A stretch of 64,000 bases of DNA, from positions 4,114,646 to 4,178,645 of the forward strand of contig NW_017804464.1 in the NCBI RefSeq assembly GCF_001625305.1, in the 5' to 3' direction. This stretch comes from Branchiostoma belcheri. Its lineage: Eukaryota > Chordata > Leptocardii > Amphioxiformes > Branchiostomatidae. This document shows positions 45,201 to 55,331 of the stretch, one piece after another (within the stretch, counting starts at the first letter, position 1; every line of letters begins with the position of its first letter). The notes under the pieces were generated by a model. It was not told where the DNA came from. It saw nothing but the letters and a program-made list of their open reading frames with translations, and did no database searches. The position numbers and the translations under genes are program-made.

Positions 45201-47744
45201 CCAAGACCATTTTTTCGCCATTCCCTTTTCGATTTCCGCCTCCTTATATTCAGCTCGTGCAGGTTTATGTAGGTGTTTGTTAATCCCGGTCGATAGTTGA
45301 CTATTGTGCGGGGGATGGGAGAACGTCCTTGCGTCGATGGGTCCAGCTGATCCCGGTGGAGAGAAAGACGGACATATCCTCAGACCATGAGTCATCTTAG
45401 CCTCTACCAGGCCTCTCTCCTGGCATGTAATATCTCTATTTGGACGATTTCTACTCTTCCCAGCCGCCTCCCGAAGCCTGGTAGAGGCTAGAGTCATCCG
45501 TAGCCTCCTTCGCAGACTTCTGAGGTAGCGCCGTTAATTTTTTCGGGGAGCAACGCGAGTTATGCCGCGGAGGGACGGTTTTGCCGCCGAGGGACTTTAC
45601 CACCGAAACCGTTTCTCCCTGGGAAAGTCCCTCGGCGGCAAAACCGCCCCTCCGCGGCATAACTCCGGTCCTCCCCGACAAAAAATTAACGCCGCCGCCT
45701 CAGAAGTCTGCGAAGGAGGCTAGGACCATGAGTCATCAATGGGAGGGCAAGGGGAGGCTGACCATGTCCATCTGATCATTTGTTCTATTTCTCAGCAAGT
45801 TCCTTTGACATTTATTACACTTGCTCTTAATGCCTATGTCACAATTCCCACACGGGGCCCGACCGGGCAGCTTTTGGGAACGAAAAATACGATATAAAAG
45901 ACAACAAAACAGAAAAGTTCTTAATAACAATCATGGGCACTATTTCTGTACATTCTTGATGTGAATTGTTAATTTTTCGTTCTTAAAAACAGCCCGGACG
46001 GGACTCCAGTTTGGAAAAGTGACCTTAGCTTTAGAAAACCAGAAAATACAAAGCTGGGGATCAAACTCACAAATGCAAGGCGAGCACTCTATCCATTGCA
46101 CCGGTTCCTAGGAACCTTGCCCTAATTAGCCAACAGCCTAAAACCGCGTACTTAATGCCTTTGAATGATCATACTTAACTTGTCATCGCAGAACCGTGCG
46201 CGTTTAATCCCAGTCTTACTGCCGCACAGTCATGCACTTAATCCTTAGTCCAACAGTTTGGTGAATTTTATGACATCGTAGTGGTCAGTGAGAGATGTTA
46301 TGGGCTGACTGGAAACAAGAACATCCTTTGTTCTACTGAGAAGACATCGCCAGTCTTCCAACGGTCGGATCGATCTCAATTACAGCCGAAAGACCCGCAA
46401 ATGTGGTCCCGAAACAGCCATAAAACTGTAATCCGTTATTTCCTTGGACAGCAAACGTCGATAGTCCGGCCTACTGAACATCACAATCGATAGTATGGGC
46501 AAAATCAACGAGTCGTTGTCTCAAACTGTCTACCTCTTGAGTGTATTGTGCGTATTTACAGTCCCTGCGGACAATTTCTTCTTATTGAAACTCCAAATAC
46601 TCATATGGCTCCAATGTAGGCGGGTACTTAGCCTGGTATCCAAACTATCGTGGTTGGGGCAGGCTGTCTTCGGGGCTCTAATAGTTTTCCCCCCGACCAG
46701 CTCATGCAACAGACCGCACGTCAGGGGTTCATTCGTGTAAAACCTACCGGGGATCCTAGCTAAGTCTGGCGGGGAAGAGCTCATGCAGCCCCGAAGAAAA
46801 CTTGCAACCACGATAGACTGGACAGCAGGCTAGCGGTACTGAACCCAAGTCCATAGGCATAAAACACTGAACCGGAGCCTACATCTGCTTGAATATTCAC
46901 CTTGGTTATCAAACCGACTTCTCACCGGAATAAAAGCTTGGTTCTGCTCTGATTCCATCTTCTGTTGTTGTGGATAGGTCATCTGTTAATTAATACTTAA
47001 TTAGGCGTGCGTTTTATTAATCAATTACCTTCAAAAATTGGGGTTACGACAATTGTGATGTGGGACGTTCCTCACTGATTCACTGTCGTGAAGAATTCTA
47101 AATGTCCAAGGAATGGAAGAGTCATTGGGGAAAATTTAGGTCATCCGTAGTCTTTACGCAGGCTCATACGGTGCATGCAATAAGCAGGGCTCGCAAATTC
47201 ATTTTTGGTAACGCCCCAGGGGCGGAACCGTTGGTATAGCACTGTGAGTGAGTTGAAAATATTCTTTAAAAATCCACAAGTGTATTCCCTAGGGAGTTGC
47301 TTTTTTTTGGTGATAACTTGTTGGGAATAGTTGCACTGGTGCATCCAACCTAAAAAAATGGGGTGCACAAAACGTTTTCTGGGTGCACCATATAGAATAA
47401 GATAAGTAGAATGACTAGAATGTCAGCGAAAACTAATCATGTTTTATTTCTAAAGAAAAGTACTACTGTGACACTTAGATGTCACATATGCAGTATACTA
47501 TTATACAATAAACTTTCATTTCTTGTCCCTATAGCCAGCGTAGTTAGTCGGGTAGAGACTATACATAGCAGGGGGCTATTTCACTGGTAATGGCATGTGA
47601 TCAACGTCCATACATGTTACTTATTTCTATGCCTGTTGTTCATATGTTTGTAGGCTTTGGGAGGCAAGTGTGTGCGTCCCTGAGAACAAGTGTACCTACA
47701 GCCGCGTCACAAAATGTGTCAACCAGAAGAAGATCAGCCACTAG
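36202..47744 (+). CDS. Secreted cysteine-rich protein, 233 residues, family not recognised (6 coding exons)
   Basis: Exons 36202-36289, 37979-38130, 39569-39688, 41248-41391, 43664-43770 and 47654-47744 join in phase to 702 bases including a TAG stop. Residues 1-26 form a classic signal peptide (LSLVLTAVAVILVPSADC), so the product is probably secreted. Residues 30-80 are amphipathic-helical with Cys40 and Cys63. Residues 81-120 are a Ser/Gln/Tyr/Pro linker. Residues 121-168 are helical with Cys143 and Cys153. Residues 169-178 are nearly all proline. Residues 180-225 carry ten cysteines, including CGYCECNCCSGKC. The even count in each block suggests disulfides. I do not recognise the family and give no function. 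The ATG is the first in frame after the acceptor at 36199. No alternative exon was needed to keep phase. Confidence 0.82.
36335..36680 (-). mobile_element. GGCC-ended MITE, family A, reverse copy
   Basis: TTA (36332-36334) then GGCCACAGCAAACAATTTTT and GGATGACATC, with the interior (ATGCCGAAAATGGGCAAAG, GTTGCCATGCC) inverse to 18531-19020. The right terminus is degraded near 36680. It starts 45 bp after the donor of exon 1. Confidence 0.8.
36690..36836. repeat. Hairpin repeat, family H, copy 1
   Basis: TTTATCGGGGTTCC at the left pairs with GAAGCCCCGATAAA at the right, and GCGTGTTTTAAGGC pairs with GCCTACAAACACGC. It ends AACCTCTGCTTGGAGAG. Copy 2 is at 42639-42818. Confidence 0.78.
37715..37800 (+). 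mobile_element. Solo right end of GGCC-ended MITE family A
   Basis: GGCATCCATAAAAAAATTAC and TGTGGCC followed by TAA match the family A terminus. Confidence 0.65.
37979..38130 (+). CDS. Secreted protein exon 2: first helical block
   Basis: It reads EIQDEVNKCMLTLGLHKVIP and SVKMAMDFCMAKVARAQSDG, with Cys40 and Cys63 on predicted helices. Acceptor CCTCCCCAG, donor GTAGCC, phase 0 out. Confidence 0.85.
38748..38808 (+). promoter_or_regulatory. Tandem 31-bp repeat with two CACGTG E-boxes
   Basis: CTAACGATCACGTGCT..CGCGTGCACCTG occurs twice head to tail, with CACGTG at 38756-38761 and 38787-38792, followed by a CCAAT motif at 38821. It lies in intron 2 of the secreted-protein gene. An enhancer or alternative promoter role is only a guess. 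Confidence 0.35.
39478..39552 (+). repeat. Half copy of the hairpin repeat at 40866-41127
   Basis: TTCCAACACAAAGGGTACAC, AAAATTTTCAACGA and CGCCTTCATCAGAATAATTAA match one arm of 40866-41127. It ends 17 bp before the exon 3 splice acceptor. Confidence 0.75.
39569..39688 (+). CDS. Secreted protein exon 3: Ser/Gln/Tyr/Pro linker
   Basis: A 40-codon phase 0/0 exon: NSYQSPSSYSQQQSPYSNSQ, QSSFPQQSSQ, then AAYMTNAISP. Low complexity and no cysteine. The acceptor has an almost pure T tract. Confidence 0.85.
39825..39950 (+). mobile_element. SINE family B, short copy
   Basis: GGGTCGTGTGGCATAACGAC, B box GGGTTCGAATCC, CTTGTGCCCTTG and GCTCAGGTGAAAATGAG. About 20 bases of the body are missing. Confidence 0.8.
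40866..41127. repeat. Hairpin inverted repeat
   Basis: AGTAAAATGTTGAA..CCAACACAAAGATTACACAG at the left is inverse to CTGTGTAATTCTTGTGTTGG..TTCAACATTTTACT at the right, with AATGACCAATCACTTCA paired near the loop. Confidence 0.85.
41248..41391 (+). CDS. Secreted protein exon 4: second helical block
   Basis: It reads YVDSGAANKQFDPKTYDGVI, EECSEKSFLAGKCVEMTDWL and VNMVTTVA. Cys143 and Cys153. Phase 0/0, acceptor ACACGTAG, donor GTAAGA. Confidence 0.85.
41425..41769. repeat. 345-bp hairpin in intron 4
   Basis: ATTCACGAGTTTCCCATCCCC at the left is matched by its inverse at the right. Pairing continues through AGGGGTCTAAACCTCATTTG and TGTGTTTTGAGGTGTTGGG to a ~60-bp loop. It starts 34 bp after the exon 4 donor. 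Confidence 0.9.
42639..42818. repeat. Hairpin repeat, family H, copy 2
   Basis: CTCTCCAAACAGAGGTTTTGG and CCAAACCTCTGCTTGGAGAG are the ends. TTTATCGTGCTTTC and GAAAGCACGATAAA are inner arms. The inner arms differ from copy 1 but stay complementary. Confidence 0.85.
43664..43770 (+). CDS. Secreted protein exon 5: polyproline and CxxCxCxCC core
   Basis: PQ then eight prolines, KCVADFSHCGYCECNCCSGK and CELSW, phase 2 before GTAAGT. A second in-frame acceptor (CCCCAG ending 43669) would remove only Pro-Gln, so the start could be 43670. Confidence 0.85.
44518..45026. mobile_element. GGCC-ended MITE, family A
   Basis: GGCTACAGCAGGTAAATTTT to AAACTACTTGCTGTGGCC. TTA on the left only. Same interior as 18531-19020. 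Confidence 0.8.
45501..45722. repeat. 222-bp near-perfect hairpin
   Basis: TAGCCTCCTTCGCAGACTTCTGAGG at the left (first 20 bases TAGCCTCCTTCGCAGACTTC) matches its inverse at the right, and ATGCCGCGGAGGG, TTTTGCCGCCGAGGGACTTT pair inside. Much more GC-rich than the surroundings. Confidence 0.88.
45828..46034. mobile_element. GC-armed hairpin MITE, family G, copy 2
   Basis: TAATGCCTATGTCACAATTCC and CGGGGCCCGACCGGGCAG are mirrored by CAGCCCGGACGGGACTCC and GTGACCTTAGC. Confidence 0.75.
46052..46110 (-). mobile_element. SINE family A head, minus strand
   Basis: On the minus strand: CCGGTGCAATGGATAGAGTGC, TCGCCTTGCATTTG and GAGTTTGATCCCC. Body missing. Confidence 0.6.
46629..46833. repeat. Hairpin repeat, with half copy at 49045-49139
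   Basis: TAGCCTGGTATCC..CTATCGTGGTTG and TCTTCGGGGCT at the left pair with AGCCCCGAAGA, CAACCACGATAG and CAGCAGGCTA at the right. 49045-49139 carries only the right half (CTACCGGGGAACC to ACCAGGCTA). Confidence 0.75.
47654..47744 (+). CDS. Secreted protein exon 6: C-terminal cysteines and stop
   Basis: It joins through a split Leu codon: LWEASVCVPENKCTYSRVTK then CVNQKKISH and TAG at 47742-47744. Three of the ten C-terminal cysteines are here. Confidence 0.84.
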
Positions 47745-48430
47745 TACCAGGTGACCAGAACGGCGAGAACACACAGGGACCTGGATAGGCAATACCCCAC
47801 CATTTCCCTCTGCCACCTAGCGGGCTCTGTTGGTACTACACTCCAATGCACGACACAACGTCCATGCATAGCATCGCATCTACTTACTCCAGTCGAAAAT
47901 AGTTAATAACTGTATAATTCAATTGTGGGACATGGCTTTTGCGAAACCTACTGTGACATGCCTTCCTGTATACGAATGTATATTTATAGAAACTATATGT
48001 ATGTAAATGTATGTATATGTATTATCAAATTATCAAAATCACTGTTTTGACTCTAAAACGAACATACAAGTAATTTGAACCATTACAGCGTCGATGCTGT
48101 CTTTATGTTCATGCTGTATTCTTTGGCAATACAATAGTATAAATGTGAACTGATAAGGTGATGATGCACCATTGTTGATATTTATTGGGAATGATGATGA
48201 CATTGTTGTAATATCGAAATACTCCTCATTGTAATAAGGGAAAAACATACTGCAAGCAAATGTTGGGGTGGCAGATCGTTAGAGTTCGAATCCATTCTTG
48301 CGTTGAACGCAATACCTGTTTGTGTACATCTGTTTGTAGTGTGTAGTACATGACCGGGCACTTCACAAATGTCCATCGTATGTGGCCAAAGTCGTAAACA
48401 TTTATTTCCTGCCATAGAAAACCCGTACGT

Positions 48431-48436
48431 AATAAA
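48431..48436 (+). terminator. Candidate polyadenylation signal of the secreted-protein gene
   Basis: AATAAA about 690 bp after the stop. Another AATAAA lies near 48485. Either could serve. Confidence 0.4.
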
Positions 48437-48589
48437 GATGTTCTATAACACACACACCATTGCCTTCGTCGTATTCAGTGCTCCAATAAATTAAAACACA
48501 CCCTCGTTCACAGCATGTTATTTCTGTGGTCCTGAACAGGTTTTACACTGGAATAAAAATCCCTCGAGGCTCAATGAAAAGAAGAACCA

Positions 48590-48785
48590 CTAGTAGTAAG
48601 TACAAATTCGTGACCCTAGCATGTCTGGATCATGAGATATCAAAACCGGACGTTCTGCTGCGGTACCATGACAAGCCGCCAGGTGGCCCAAAATCTATAT
48701 AGCTAATCATTTTGAGGTCTCATCAAGACCTACCCACCTACCAAGTATCAGGACAATCCATCAAGGCCTTCTCAAGTGCGTGTTT
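48590..48785. repeat. Dispersed repeat shared with 60285-60420
   Basis: CCTAGCATGTC.GGATCA.GAGATATCAA and CCACC.ACCAAGTAT recur near 60300-60395. This is the end of the octamer-bearing repeat at 59940-60420. Confidence 0.65.
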
Positions 48786-48789
48786 ACAA

Positions 48790-48927
<138 letters not shown>

Positions 48928-49301
48928 ACTCCTCTGAAAATATAACCTTCTTGGCGAAGGTAATGATTCTACAGTTAGACAGAGAAATTCCTGTTTACTC
49001 CACACGTATCCAGACAGCTGCCTAATCAATCTCCCGTCGTCAAAAACCTACCGGGGAACCGAGCTGAGTCCTGCGGGGAAGAGCTTCAACAGCCCCGAAG
49101 AAAACCCGCCCCCACCACGGTAGACTGCATACCAGGCTACCAGCTGCCGTGACGTCGGGGATGATTGGTTTCCACACAGGCAGCAGTCAGAGGTGCCACG
49201 AGCGGCACAGCGGACCGGAAAATTAAAAGAGCCGAACTCTGGGGTGAGTAATGCGCCTTGGGGGGCCGGCTTTGACGTAGGGATATCACGGGTAGGGATT
49301 A

Positions 49302-49682
49302 GGCCACGTCGATTTAATTATATGGATGACATCGTCTGGGAACCCCAAAACTGATGCGCGCGTGCGAATAAAAAAAAGTTTTGCAAAAAAAGTTGCGTTT
49401 ATTATTAAATCTACGTGGTCATGATGGTTGAAGAAATGAGTATAGTTTGGCGAATTATCTACTCTTCAAATTCGTTTCTTTACAGTTTAGTCTTTTTTGT
49501 TTGATTTTGGCATTCTACGGCATTGGTATCGTTTTTAAATATTTTTTTGCAACTTTGCAAATATTTGCTCATTTAGCAACCGTTGGTACGATTTACAGTA
49601 TGGTTGAAAACTTTTTTTTTTGGAAACGGCCGAAAATTTATGCGCGCACGGATGTCATCCATATAATCAAATCAACATGGCC
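49302..49682. mobile_element. GGCC-ended MITE, family C
   Basis: GGCCACGTCGATTTAATTAT to ATAATCAAATCAACATGGCC with TTA on both sides (49299-49301, 49683-49685). Interior CCCAAAACTGATG and GTCATGATGGTTGAA match 20278-20780. Confidence 0.85.
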
Positions 49683-49703
49683 TTATTTAACTACATGTAT
49701 TAA

Positions 49704-50030
49704 AGGCATCCAAAGCAATTTCAGGGCAGCAAAACCGGATTTTCAGAGTCAATTTTCTTTTAATATAGTAAGTTGAATCAATCCTATCTCATAGCATACT
49801 GATATCTATGAAGCAAAAATGCGATGTCACTGACGGTGTTTGCTTTGTATCGTACTAGGCTGGTTCTTGGTATCTATACGCTGTACCCAAACAAGAAAGC
49901 TTTAAAAAAAGCGACATTGTGCGGCGACATTGTCGTCCCCGGCAAAAAATAACGAGACGCCTCACGTAGCTTGTTTTGAGGCTATGCAAACGCTTCAAGT
50001 ATGAAATGATGACAAAAATGCGCTAAGTAA
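49704..50030 (+). mobile_element. TTAA-type MITE, family E, truncated
   Basis: TTAA (49700-49703) then AGGCATCCAAAGCAATTTCA and GGGCAGCAAAACCGG. The right end is not found. Confidence 0.7.
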
Positions 50031-50894
50031 TACAACCATTGGTCTTTATCCTCCCAAGGAGTTTTATCTCCCTTTTAATGCAATTGAGCTGCACTTGACT
50101 GTAACACGGTGTTAATTTAGCGCCACCCAGTGAAGAGTGAAGGTACTGCAATCTGGGAACGACCAGTTTCAGTAATTATGTCTAGCGGAAAACGAGAAAG
50201 ATTAAGGTGGAAAGCGGCAATCTCCAACTACACCAGTCATTACTAGTAGACATGAGATGACTAAATATCTCTTTCTTTGTTCTATCTTTACCCAGTTTGT
50301 CTAAAAGTGGATTATTCTAAATGCAATACTATGCTCGTTTGTTGCAGATATAAGAAATCAATCTCCTGTCGAATTTCGGTGCCATGAGCTCTTTAACGCA
50401 ATCATTTCACCAGCCAATAAGATTGCCCGGTTGCGTATGCATATTACTTCATTAGACCGTTTGCAACATGTGTCAAACAGGTGAAACCCCGTGATGATGG
50501 ATGGAACCATGGCTCACGTCGAAATAGGGGGATCGAAATAGTCATGGCCTCTTAAAAACAAAGAAATTAAATGCAGCTTTGTGACTTAACACGTCTTACA
50601 TGTGTTGCCAGGAAGATAAATACTAGGACACCAGTCAGAACTTTATTTGCATCATCTTTTGGGCAGTTACATGAAATTTCTTTCCAGGTGTGACCTCCGG
50701 ATTTACCTGTAGAAACGAATGGAGCAGTCCAGAGCCGGGCTTTATTCTCGTGTGCACTATTTGTCTGGCATAACAGTCTTCATGTCAGAGAAGGTAAGTG
50801 TGTATGATTTTCTAGCGCGGTGCACCCCTCCCCCCAATAACTATCTTCTCAGTTAAGACGGCGGGCTGACAATTGCCTTACCAAAGAGAAGATG

Positions 50895-51075
50895 CGTGCG
50901 TTGTATAATTGTAATTCGTGCGTTATATGTAGAAGTAACTAGTGCGTTTTCTTGTATTCTTGTAGTATGTGCGCTGACGTTAATTGTATCGTGCGATGTA
51001 TACTTGTAATTCATGCGTGTTATAGAGTGTAATTCGTGCGCTGACGTTGTATAGAGTAAGAGTAATTCGGAATTC
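50895..51075 (+). repeat. Degenerate short tandem repeat, GTAATTCGTGCG type
   Basis: GTAATTCGTGCGTTATAT, GTAATTCATGCGTGTTATAG and GTAATTCGTGCGCTGACGTT alternate with GTATGTGCGCTGACGTTAAT, giving about five unequal units. Confidence 0.6.
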
Positions 51076-51589
51076 TCTTTGAGGCGACGGCGCTAGAAAA
51101 AAAGCTTGCGGCGCGGAAAACATTGTTTCTTGACTTGTTGTATGAATATGTCATGTACCATGCCACGTCAAAATCCATGGAATTCCCAAGAATCTTGGGA
51201 ATTGGATGGCTGACTGTACGTGTAAGGAATGCGTGAATGGTTCGCGACATTCGTTACTGTATTACACGTTAGACTTATTTTAGCGGTGGCATTTCACGTG
51301 GTTGCTTTTGTGATTTAGATTTAGTGACAGAATCTAAGGGGCATCTCGCGACGTTGTGCGTGGTATAAATGTAAACGTTGTATAGTTATTAAGCGCTTTT
51401 GAAATTTATTTGCGAATATCATTGAGATTTTAAATACGATGCCCACGTGCAGCGCGGTTACAACACAAAAATATCACACAGCAACAATGTGTCGTTCTTT
51501 TGTAGTGGTGTCGTTCTTTTGCAAACACTCGCACACACTTACACAAACACTTCTACCGTGGCCGACAAGTACAAAATTTTACACCATAA

Positions 51590-51810
51590 CTTTTGATGTT
51601 TTACACCGCAACTTTTGGTGTTTTACACTGCAACTTTTGGTGTTTTACACTGCAACTTTTGCTGTGTTTTACACTGCAACTTTTGCTGTGTTTTACACTG
51701 CAACTTTTGCTGTGTTTTACACTGCAACTTTTGCTGTGTTTTACACTGCAACTTTTGCTGTTTTACACTGCAACTTTTGCTGTGTTTTACACTGCAACTT
51801 TTGCTGTGTG
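51590..51810 (+). repeat. Subterminal tandem array, left arm (about 18-24-bp units)
   Basis: About ten units of TTTTACACTGCAACTTTTG with a variable GTG or CTGTG spacer. The inverse array is at 56375-56590. Confidence 0.95.
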
Positions 51811-51870
51811 GAAAACTCACACCCCTCCCCTTTTACAAAGAATTGTCCCTCAATAAGGTCAAAGGTGACA

Positions 51871-51881
51871 AAGATGGCGGC
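51871..51881 (+). promoter_or_regulatory. YY1-type motif in left arm
   Basis: AAGATGGCGGC matches the YY1 consensus that drives many promoters and the human L1 5' UTR. The right arm has the same motif on the minus strand at 56289-56299. Confidence 0.5.
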
Positions 51882-54800
51882 GGCCTGAGAGTAAGATTTC
51901 TCCTTTTTGGTGAATCTATTTACAATTGTAGCGTTTTTAAGTTAAAAATTGCATCCTACTGTAGTAGTTTGTGTAGGAAAAATCGTACCGAACCGTTCTT
52001 TTCTCTGCATATTTTGTGCACATGTGAGGTCAAAAATATTTGAAGACGTGCGGGGTTTTTTGGGGGGGGGCATAAAACTAAAGATTGAGTTCAGATAACA
52101 TTGTCAACCAACCAATAAATTGTAACTGTCATCGTTTTCTTATAATTTGTTCTATTATTATTAAGTAGCATTAGCGTCAGGTACGTGTGGGAGGGCGTTT
52201 CTATTATTCTATATTTGCAGCTGCAGCAAGGCTTTTCGACGTCCTTGATTGCAGAAAGAATTTGTTGTCGAGTTTTTAATGTCACATGCAAAAGATGTTC
52301 TTTTATTACTTCAGTCATTGATGCCCCCTGCCTCAAGAACTATAACAATGGTAAGGAATTGTAATATTAATATTTTTGTTATTCTAGGACTTCAAAATGT
52401 TTTCATATCATACTTCTACTCAATATAACTGTTACATGTACTTTACAGCCAAGATTATGTGTACTACTATCCCTGGTTATGTTGAAGTACATATTTGTCT
52501 TTTTTGGAAGTGTCAAATACAGCCAATTTCAACAGTTCTAGCAACTGTAAACCCTTTCTCCCATGAACCCCCAGTAAATCTGACTATCTATAATAACCGG
52601 CTATATAGATACAAAACACACCATCTTATCTTGATTTATTTACATCCTTTTATTTATCTGTTAGTTAGTAACTGTTACATGTACATGTATATGTATGACA
52701 TTACATTGTACCTAAATGGATGATAAATAGAGTTCTTTTTTTGCTTCTCTATGATCTGTCTACAAGCCACTAGTCGCTTCTCTATGATCTGTCTACAAGT
52801 CACATTTTTTGGTATATTGCTGATTATGGCTTCATGGATTAAAATGTAATGATGTAATATTTTTGTATGACCAATACTTGTATGACTTACAATATGGTTG
52901 TCTATGGTTGTCTTTCCAGAGGAGGAACTTCTGGTAGAGTACTGGAAAAGAGGCTACCAGTACTCTTGAGATCTCAACATTTTTTAGCAACTTTCATGAC
53001 GTGGATCTAAGGCAGGTAGTACTATATATTATATCAGGGGGAGCTTCATTTGAAAACTCTTATGTGTACATGTTTGTCATGTGTTAAAGAAATGCTTGTT
53101 ATTGTACAATTGTTAAAATATTGTAGCATCAATGTTTTCTACCAGCACAGCTCTTAATGTTGAATAAGGGTGGCTAAGCAGTTCTTTAGAAAGAGATGGT
53201 CAAGGAATATCATGGTGTACATGTAAAATAACTTTTAAAAGATGCAGAATGCCTCATCATGATAGGCTGTCTCTACATGATGTATTGTGTTATATGGTGT
53301 AGTGTATGAATATGATCTGAAACAACAGTTTTGTTTTTCAATCTTATTTCAAGGGGAACAAACTAGGCAATTGTGCTGTCAACAAACCCATTTATTTATT
53401 TATTGTATACAGTGTGCGGCAGCTAAAGTACAGGTACAACAAGCTTGGGCTATGAAGGCGTCTTGGCACCAGCTCCAATGCAGAAGTGAGGGAGGCCATC
53501 CGGGTACGAGTTATCAAGTGTATAGCACAACACTTCCCATTTAAATCCAAATTTCAATAGTCATGTACTCACCTGTAACATTTCCTGTACATGTGTATCT
53601 CGTATAAAAGTATTCAATCAGTAATCAATGATTTATAGTTTATCCATGTGACCCTTCCCCCTGATCCCATACTGTACTACAGAAAAGCTATGTACACAGT
53701 ACATCACATGAAGTTTCTTCATGTGAAGTTGTCATCAAACAAATCATGACGGTACCAGTTTGTGATTGTAAGTGGTGTTTCTAATGAAAGTCATGAAAGC
53801 ATCTCAAAAATTGTATGTGTAGTATCACTGTAAGTACTAGTTGCACATTAGATAGGGTATTAAATAAAGCACTTTCTGAATAATGTTGATAGGTCCTTCA
53901 TGTCAAGTTGTTGTCAAACAGATCATGACAGTACCAGTATGTGATTCTATGTGATGTTAATGTTATGAAAATCAGGAAAGCATCCCAAAAATATATGCAG
54001 TATCACTGTGACTAGTTGGCAATGCACGCAAGTCTAGCGTCTTACAACTAACAGTATAGCAATGTGTACAGTTGTGGATATGGTATATCAAAACACAGAA
54101 TTAAAAATACTGTTACTATTACTTGTTTCTAAATGCATAACAAACTTACATTGTACTGTTCTCATGAATACTGTGATGATGTAATATGATGATGTACATG
54201 TACTTTCTCCATGAACAATGTTAACTGCCATTAGTATGTGTGGAAAAGCATTAATTTCTTAGTGTTGCAGTAGACTGCCAGAGTTCTTGTTGCAGGTAAG
54301 CCGAATATTCTATCAATTTACATTACAAGTTGTAGAGTTCTTGTTGCTGGTTAAGAGTTCTTGTTGCTGGTTAAGTCTTACATTTGATGACATAATATTA
54401 CAAGTTAAGTGTGTGAGAAGATCAGTTCCTCTACATCTGTTACAATAAATAAATCACCAAAGGACCACCAATTAAGTGGACACATAAACTAGGTGTTCTG
54501 TGTACAGGTTTGATGTATATTAATTTGCAATTGCCACCAGCTCTCGGTACAGTGTTAATGCATCATCGCAATTTGTGGGATACCTCTTATTTAACCTTTG
54601 CAACATATCACATAAGTAGCGATGAAATCTGTCATTCCCAACAAGTGAGGGTGATGTGCACTCTCGCTGTGCATGGTGGAGCATCCTCGCATCCACGTCT
54701 TGTAGTAGGTTTTGGCCCCCTATTTAGACCAGAGATGGAGAAAATTAGTACATGACTAAAGATGATAACTTATTTTTATACAATAAACACCATTATTTAT

Positions 54801-55214
54801 TTCCAGATCCTTCTAACAAATTCAATTTTACATGTATAAGGGCAACAAAGGTACAAATGAAAAATAAGTAAGGAAATGAGTAGCTAGCTTTGGCAAGGGG
54901 CATTATCTTGGATGCAATGTTAAGCTGACGGTTTCATATTTGAGGAGAGCCATACATGTACCTCAACCATATTAAAGATCCACTTATCGACACTATCTTG
55001 AAGTGACTGGATCAAACTTTACCATCCCGTCTAACGCAGAGTGTACTAAATGTGTTGTTGTTCGTCCGTCGTAGTCGACGATGACCAATGAACATCACAT
55101 CAGGTCTTGTGTGTCCGGCTGTGGCTCACAAGTGTAAAGTACTCACTAAATGTACAAAACTGATGTTTCATGCCAAATGGCAGTGTCTAGATTATGCCCC
55201 GAAACAACCACTTT

Positions 55215-55331
55215 ACCTGAAAGGTGTGGCAGGAAATAAAGCGCATTTGGACGGCCAGCAGGTGCACCGTGACCAGGCAGCTTCCTTCTGTCATTCCAGC
55301 CTTGCGCAAAGCTATTCAGGTCATCTGATAA
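55215..55331 (-). pseudogene. C-terminal segment of an IS3EU/integrase-like transposase
   Basis: DDLNSFAQGWNDRRKL and AGRPNALYFLPHLSG fit the conserved end (W-N-x-H/R-R-x-R, then GRPxxxYxLPxLxG) of integrase-core proteins common in fish and invertebrate genomes. No catalytic DDE domain is visible beside it. Confidence 0.6.

Noticed and set aside
45042-45497. 151-codon minus-strand open frame
   Set aside because: Begins and ends in dispersed repeats. No recognisable domain.
51439-52043. Open frames with a repeated FYTATFAV-type peptide
   Set aside because: They arise from the 18-24-bp subterminal tandem array and appear again, inverted, in the other arm. No start context or domain.
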